The notes under the pieces are model-generated. The model searched no databases. It saw nothing but the letters and a program-made list of their open reading frames with translations, and was not told the origin of the DNA. The translations under genes were made by a program, and so were the position numbers. From NCBI GenBank assembly GCA_002369075.1, contig DFEG01000012.1, positions 11,143 to 75,142 on the forward strand: a DNA stretch of 64,000 bases, given 5' to 3'. Source of the stretch: Bacteroidales bacterium UBA3808 (GTDB taxonomy: Bacteria > Bacteroidota > Bacteroidia > Bacteroidales > Paludibacteraceae). Shown in pieces: positions 59,401 through 64,000 of the stretch (within the stretch, counting starts at the first letter, position 1; each line of letters opens with the position of its first letter).

Positions 59401-62400
59401 CTGCCTATCCTCAACTTAGCGTACTACCCTACCGACCGCGGACAGTATAATATCTCCGCAAGCGAAATCGGCTCTGACGGTCACCTGACGAACCCCAAAC
59501 AACGCTGGGCGGGTATCATGCGGAGGTTGGACAACACCGATTTTGAACGGGCTAATATTGAGTATATCCAGTTCTGGCTGATGGATCCGGCACTGACCAA
59601 CCCGGAGGGTTATGAAGGCGAGCTGTACATCAACCTCGGTGACATTAGCGAGGATATTTTGCGCGATGGGAAAAAGGCGTTCGAGCATGGTTTGCCCGTC
59701 TCGGCGGTGGATCAGGGACGCATCGACAGTACCATCTGGGGTTATATCCCGAGGACGACAAGCACGGTGGTAGCGTTCAGCAACGAAGCTGGTTCGCGGG
59801 CGATGCAGGACGTCGGTCTGAACGGTTTGAGTACGGCTCAGGAGCAGAACTGGCCGGCTTACCGGCAGTACCTCGCGGACCTTCAGACACGCGTCTCACC
59901 GGAGATCTGGGACAGTTGGGAGAACGACCGCTTCTCACCGCGTAACGACCCCGCGGGTGATAATTTCCATTACTACAGAGGTTCGGACTACGATAGAGAA
60001 GAAGTGCCTATTCTGGAACGCTACAAACACTATAACGGAACGGAAGGCAACTCGCCCGCTACCGAGCAGCAGACGGAGAGTTACGGTACCGCCGCAACCC
60101 TTACGCCGGATATAGAGGACATCAATCAGGATAACACCCTCAACGAGTACGAGAAATACTACCAGTACAAAGTGATTCTCCGTCCGGACATGCTGGACGT
60201 GGGCAAACAGCATATTACGGAGAAGAAAGTAAGGCGCGTAACATTGCGTAACGGTCAGACAGCCGATGTAACGTGGTACCAGTTCAAGATTCCTCTCAAG
60301 GGAGATAGTTCAACGGTACAGAAGATCGGTTCTATCCGTAACTGGAAATCCATCCGTTTCATGCGTATGTACCTCACGGGCTGCGAGAAAGAGACGCATC
60401 TGCGTTTCGCCACGCTGGATCTCGTTCGTGGCGACTGGAGGCAGTACACGCGTGACCTCGCACCTGTCGGCACGGCGGTCAACACAGGCGCGTCCATTGA
60501 TGTACAGACCGTTAATATTGAGGAGAACAGTACCCGCACACCGGTGAACTACGTATTGCCGCCGGGCGTGACGAGACAGACCGACCCGGGGCAGGCACAG
60601 CTTATCGCCCAAAACGAGCAAGCAATGGTGCTGAGGGTTATGAACCTCAGTCCGCGTGACGCACGTGCCATGTACAAGAACACAGGGTACGACATGCGCC
60701 AGTACAAGAACCTGCAGATGTTTGTACACGCGGAGCAGATGAGTGCAGTCGATCCCGAACTGAAAGACGGCGATCTGAGCTGTTTCATCCGCTTGGGCTC
60801 GGATCTGAAGAACAACTACTACGAATATGAGATTCCGCTGCATTTGACGACCCCAGGACAGTATAACAACAACTCGACGATGGACCGCGAGACAGTTTGG
60901 CCGAAGGAAAACATGTTCGATTTCCCGCTACGTGCGCTGACGGATGCCAAGACTGCCCGTAACAAAGCCAAGAGAGCGGGCAATGACGGGGTGAGCAACA
61001 CCATCCCGTACGTGATTTATGACGACGCGAACGACAAGCCGCAGAACAAGATCACCGTGCTCGGTAACCCGACCTTGGAGGACGTGAGCACCATCATGAT
61101 CGGTGTGCGCAACAACGGACAGCACGACGCGAGCGGAGAGATCTGGGTGAACGAGTTGAGGCTCAACCAGTTCAACGAGCAAGGCGGTGTAGCAGCAATG
61201 GCGAACGCAGCCCTCGCCATCAGCGATTTAGCCCAACTGAACGTATCCGGACGGTTGGAGACAGCGGGCTACGGTTCTATCGAAAGCAATGTGCTGGACA
61301 GGAACATGGACAACTTCTACCAGGTAGCCGTCAGTGCGGCTCTTGAAGGTGGACGGCTCTTCCCGGAGAAAGCAAAGATTCAGATGCCGCTCTACGTATC
61401 GTACAGCAATGAGACCACCAGCCCGGACTACGACCCGTTGGATACCGACGTGAAGCTCAAAGAGACACTCGACAGTTATGACAGCAAAGAGAAGCGGGAT
61501 TCTATCAAGAACATGACCAACACGGTGCATGAGTCCACCTCCTTCTCGGTAAGTAACCTCAAGGTGAATATCCACTCGAAGAAGAAAGACATGTTCTACG
61601 ACCCTGCTAACTTCTCTATCTCGGCGTCGTACAACAAGCAGAACGAGCACTCGCCGGAGATGGAGAAGAATATCACGACCGACCATAAGGGTTCGTTCCA
61701 GTATTCCTATAACTTCAACCCGAAGCCGTGGGAGCCGTTCAGCAAAGTGGAGAAAGTACAGAAAGTAAAGGTACTGAAGGAGATGAACTTCTACTACCTG
61801 CCGCAATCATGGGCGTTCAGTACGAACATGCACCGCACGTTCACTCACATGAAGATGCGCGACTTAGCGGGTGCCTCGGTGGAGGCCATGGACCTGACGT
61901 ACAGCAAGGACTTTACATGGGACCGCAACGTGGATATCAAATACGATCTGACGAAGAACATGAAGTTCTCGTTCCAGAGCGCAATGAACGCTATCATCGA
62001 CGAGGGCAAGTACACTCCGGAAATCCTGAAGAGCGGTTATTTCGATGAGCAGTTTAACCACGACAAGTACGAAGCATGGCGGGACACCATCCAGCGGTCG
62101 CTGGCAAAGTTCGGTTCGCCGTACACTTATCAACAGGTCTTTACGGCGTCGTGGAATGTGCCGCTCAACCGTATTCCCGGTTTGGACGCTTTGACCGCCA
62201 ACGGATCGTACAATGCCAACTACAACTGGACCCGTACCGCCTCGACCACCAACGGTGTGGATCGCGGTAATGTGGTCAGCAGTACGCAAACCTGGCAGGT
62301 GGACGGAGGTATCAATTTCGAGACATGGTACGGGCAATCCAAGTACTGGAAGAATATGACCCAGCGGTACACCGGACGTAGTTCAAGGCGCAACTTCCGC

Positions 62401-64000
62401 CCCAAGACTTACACCCAGACAGTGAAACTGACCAAGGGTGAGGAGATTGAGATCACCCACCGGCTGAACAGCGAGCTTATCCGCGTGAGCGTGACGGACG
62501 AGAACGGCAGACCGATTGCAGTCACCAGCCGCCCTTCAGGCAATACGAAGATGAAGATCACGCCGAAGGCGAGCTGCGAGCAAGCTACCGTGACGGTGAC
62601 GACCAGAGACCCGAACGAGCGCACGCCGGCACAGGTGACGGCAGACATGTTTGCGTACGTCGGTACCATGTTCAGGAAACTGCAGGTGACCTACCGCGAG
62701 ACGAACTCACTCACCGTTCCGGGCTTCATGCCGGAGGCGGGCTTCATGGGACAGAAAATCGGTAGCGGTCCCAGTGCACCGGGCTTTGATTTCGCGTTCG
62801 GCTTCATTCCAAAGGACTTCATGGACCGTGCGCAACGCAACAACTGGCTGTCCGGAGACACCTCTATCGTACAACCTGCGACCCGTGCACACACCTCCGA
62901 TCTGGACATCAAACTGACACTCGAACCGCTGCCGGGACTCAAGATACAGATGAACGGCAAGCGGTATATGGCGCAATCGACATCCATCATCTACTCCTAC
63001 GGTGATCTGCAAGAGAACATGACGGGTTCGTTCAATATCACGCAGGTAGCTATCGGGACACTCTTCAGCCGGATTGGCAGTCAGGAGGAGAACTTCCGTA
63101 ACAGCGCTTTCGACCGGTTCATCGCGAACAGGGAGGTAATGACCCACCGCGTGGAAGAGCAATATACCGGTACCACCTTGCCCAGTTCAGGATTCATGAG
63201 TAATATCCCCGTGGGGACCAAATACGATCCGACGAAACACGGTCGTGTGAGCCGCAACTCGGCGGATGTATTAGTACCGGCGTTCTTAGCTGCCTACACG
63301 GGGCGCGACGTGAACCGAGTCAGCATGAACCCGTTCTTGGGCATCCTCAAGATTTTGCCCAACTGGTCCGTGACCTACGACGGATTAGGCAAACTGCCGT
63401 GGATGAAGGATCATTTCAAATCCGTGACGCTGACCCATGCTTACACCTGTAAGTACGCGATTGGTTCGTATAGTTCCTACTCCACATGGGTGGGCAACGA
63501 CAACAGCAACAAGCAAGTCGGTTTCGTGCGCGACGTAACCACCGATGCACCGCGGCCGTCCTCGGCGTACGATATATCGAACGTAACCCTGACCGAGGCT
63601 TTCTCGCCGCTCATCGGCGTGAACCTGACAATGAAGAACTCGCTTAATATCAAGGCGGAGTACCGCAAGCAGCGTAACCTGGCACTCAACGTAACGTCCG
63701 TACAGCTGACGGAGGGTCACACCAGCGAGTTCGTTATCGGCGGCGGATATACCATCAAGAACCTCAGTTTCATCGCCAAGAACAAAGACGGCGGTCAGAA
63801 GAAAGTGAGCAACGACCTGAAACTGCAAGTTGATGTGTCATACAAAGATGTGAAGATGCTGCTCCGCAAGGTAGAGGAAGGTATAACCCAGGCATCGAGC
63901 GGAAACAAAGTGTTAGGCATCAAGATCTCGGCAGACTACGTACTGAGCCAGAAGATCAACCTGCAGCTCTTCTACGACCACCAGGGCACGACGCCGCTCA
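56410..64000 (+). CDS. sprA: SprA/Sov, outer-membrane translocon of the type IX secretion system (partial, 3' end cut by window)
   Basis: At least 2530 codons, open to the window end; family members are about 2400-2500 aa, so only a few tens of codons should be missing. The signal peptide (residues about 14-35) is followed by a charged Lys/Glu coil (about 40-85), then classic SprA sequence: RARNNNIFDFDEKIQASIQGKVGQKLNFNMSYNTEASFAFDQQ, VGTAYIDDFENTTTNIDV, FWLMDPALTNP, GEIWVNELRLNQFNEQGG, and late beta strands ending NLQLFYDHQGTTPL. SprA forms the giant 36-strand barrel through which T9SS cargo leaves the cell. The start codon lies in an inserted repeat hairpin; residues 1-8 (MPAKRTKT) derive from it. 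ruvA is directly upstream. Confidence 0.96.
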   Translation, partial: MPAKRTKTILYKQIRYILLISLILWLPMAAMGVSAQTRGKSLKELVAEEKARKEAEKAAKEAEKAKEKEEETKREAARKAREERTKRALEEVEAGKTPEEVADFVTETDSSYWAPTRVRQLGAQNFGELTKPVSTLDLQDPDNITTTVEYRPETGTYVIRTKLGDTDITTPYMLTQDEYNHYAERRIMHSYWQQKIGEVEHNNESKFDITDMKFNIGPADKVFGPGGVQLKMQGSAELLFGFKHQYIENPSLTLRARNNNIFDFDEKIQASIQGKVGQKLNFNMSYNTEASFAFDQQNLKLNYKGEEDDIIQSLEAGNVTMDLPSSLIRGSQALFGLKANLKFGKLKIQALISQQNSQAQTVSSKGGAQMTKFDVSGDSYDENRHFFLSHFFRDHYEEAMASVPYVASGAKINKIEVWITNKRGNYDQARNIVAFTDLGESSLHTQHNWGGTPRTLPDNNANGLYGFVQGTAFRDLQQTSTVLEGQNGMEGGSDFEKIESARLLNSSEYTLNSALGYISLKSALNQDEVLAVAYEYTYNGKVYQVGEFSTDQVSDSNAVGQNKSVALALKMLKSSANAPYRKNRGTWDLMMKNIYSLGATSIQADKFELYIMYRNDSVGTDVQYLNEGPVSGKQLLRVMDLDRLDQKHNASPDGRFDFLEGITVYSSGGKIIFPVLEPFGSHLAYVLGNDSRLVNKYCFQELYDSTLVIAQEMSEKNKFHLTGKYKGTNGSEIRLGAMNVPRGSVTVTAGGATLIENVDYTVDYTMGTVTILNTSILESGTNVDVKLENQSTFSMQRKSLFGAHLEYEFNKDLVIGGTIMHLRERPLTTKVNTGMEPLANTIWGINGSWKTEMQWLTNAIDKIPWITATAPSTFQINAEFAHLIPGHTSDVGKVGTAYIDDFENTTTNIDVHYPSYWFLASTPSVFAESKDINRTSYNKNRAHLSWFAVDPIFGYPQTNTPAHIRNDLAALSDHRTRIVYQDEIYPNKQEASNVDTKLPILNLAYYPTDRGQYNISASEIGSDGHLTNPKQRWAGIMRRLDNTDFERANIEYIQFWLMDPALTNPEGYEGELYINLGDISEDILRDGKKAFEHGLPVSAVDQGRIDSTIWGYIPRTTSTVVAFSNEAGSRAMQDVGLNGLSTAQEQNWPAYRQYLADLQTRVSPEIWDSWENDRFSPRNDPAGDNFHYYRGSDYDREEVPILERYKHYNGTEGNSPATEQQTESYGTAATLTPDIEDINQDNTLNEYEKYYQYKVILRPDMLDVGKQHITEKKVRRVTLRNGQTADVTWYQFKIPLKGDSSTVQKIGSIRNWKSIRFMRMYLTGCEKETHLRFATLDLVRGDWRQYTRDLAPVGTAVNTGASIDVQTVNIEENSTRTPVNYVLPPGVTRQTDPGQAQLIAQNEQAMVLRVMNLSPRDARAMYKNTGYDMRQYKNLQMFVHAEQMSAVDPELKDGDLSCFIRLGSDLKNNYYEYEIPLHLTTPGQYNNNSTMDRETVWPKENMFDFPLRALTDAKTARNKAKRAGNDGVSNTIPYVIYDDANDKPQNKITVLGNPTLEDVSTIMIGVRNNGQHDASGEIWVNELRLNQFNEQGGVAAMANAALAISDLAQLNVSGRLETAGYGSIESNVLDRNMDNFYQVAVSAALEGGRLFPEKAKIQMPLYVSYSNETTSPDYDPLDTDVKLKETLDSYDSKEKRDSIKNMTNTVHESTSFSVSNLKVNIHSKKKDMFYDPANFSISASYNKQNEHSPEMEKNITTDHKGSFQYSYNFNPKPWEPFSKVEKVQKVKVLKEMNFYYLPQSWAFSTNMHRTFTHMKMRDLAGASVEAMDLTYSKDFTWDRNVDIKYDLTKNMKFSFQSAMNAIIDEGKYTPEILKSGYFDEQFNHDKYEAWRDTIQRSLAKFGSPYTYQQVFTASWNVPLNRIPGLDALTANGSYNANYNWTRTASTTNGVDRGNVVSSTQTWQVDGGINFETWYGQSKYWKNMTQRYTGRSSRRNFRPKTYTQTVKLTKGEEIEITHRLNSELIRVSVTDENGRPIAVTSRPSGNTKMKITPKASCEQATVTVTTRDPNERTPAQVTADMFAYVGTMFRKLQVTYRETNSLTVPGFMPEAGFMGQKIGSGPSAPGFDFAFGFIPKDFMDRAQRNNWLSGDTSIVQPATRAHTSDLDIKLTLEPLPGLKIQMNGKRYMAQSTSIIYSYGDLQENMTGSFNITQVAIGTLFSRIGSQEENFRNSAFDRFIANREVMTHRVEEQYTGTTLPSSGFMSNIPVGTKYDPTKHGRVSRNSADVLVPAFLAAYTGRDVNRVSMNPFLGILKILPNWSVTYDGLGKLPWMKDHFKSVTLTHAYTCKYAIGSYSSYSTWVGNDNSNKQVGFVRDVTTDAPRPSSAYDISNVTLTEAFSPLIGVNLTMKNSLNIKAEYRKQRNLALNVTSVQLTEGHTSEFVIGGGYTIKNLSFIAKNKDGGQKKVSNDLKLQVDVSYKDVKMLLRKVEEGITQASSGNKVLGIKISADYVLSQKINLQLFYDHQGTTPL

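Overview
The window is a chromosomal segment of a Bacteroidales-type bacterium (phylum Bacteroidota). The evidence is: promoters of the form TTG-N20-TAnnTTTG with no Shine-Dalgarno requirement; the type IX secretion / gliding genes sprA and gldG; a PPi-dependent phosphofructokinase; a Bacteroidales acyl-ACP thioesterase; kduI; and surface proteins with a C-terminal tail of T9SS-cargo type. No species can be named. Housekeeping genes are near 50% GC, while accessory genes (1.7-2.8, 10-13.2 and 20.9-24.4 kb) are visibly AT-rich.

Layout. 0-9.6 kb: 3' end of leuS, a Fic protein with an 11-bp tandem repeat, a secreted AT-rich protein, htrA, a DUF308 membrane protein, tRNA-Lys, ispG, rhuM, and a decayed GHKL-ATPase/STAS pair. 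9.6-13.4 kb: a promoter-driven structured RNA of about 300 nt, a large leucine-rich-repeat surface protein, a PD-(D/E)XK nuclease-like protein and the tail of a lost T9SS cargo gene. 14.2-17.7 kb: pfp, a small TPR-like protein and an EmrA-like adaptor. 17.9-26.7 kb: an all-minus accessory island (PLD enzyme, two unknowns, WYL regulator, large membrane-anchored protein, EEP nuclease, acidic protein, M48 protease, YaaW-like protein). Two of its promoters carry the same palindromic operator at the same spacing. 26.9-30.9 kb: an EmrB-like MFS transporter sharing a leader element with the EmrA-like gene, a thioesterase, tRNA-Gln and nrnA. 31-44.6 kb: a long co-directional run (parvulin PPIase, gldG, LysM/periplasmic-binding protein, PorT-like barrel, kduI, GT9, parA, parB, DUF5683, mltD, merR, yfhO). 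44.6-55.6 kb: minus-strand envelope-glycan genes (glycosyltransferases, licD, opine-dehydrogenase-like protein, LicC/aminotransferase fusion, kdsD, kdsC) plus ispD and thiL. 55.7-64 kb: ruvA and most of sprA, cut by the window edge.

How it fits together. kdsD and kdsC supply Kdo steps for LPS. The LicC-aminotransferase / opine-dehydrogenase / LicD set probably makes and attaches a phospho-amine substituent. sprA, gldG and the cargo tails indicate an active T9SS. ispG and ispD show the MEP isoprenoid route.

Most notable: (1) the WYL-linked island as a candidate undescribed stress or defence system; (2) the structured RNA whose closing stem competes with its terminator; (3) a shared leader element in front of the two halves of an efflux pump; (4) a family of short word-like repeats inserted in frame into essential genes, one of which supplies the start codon of sprA.
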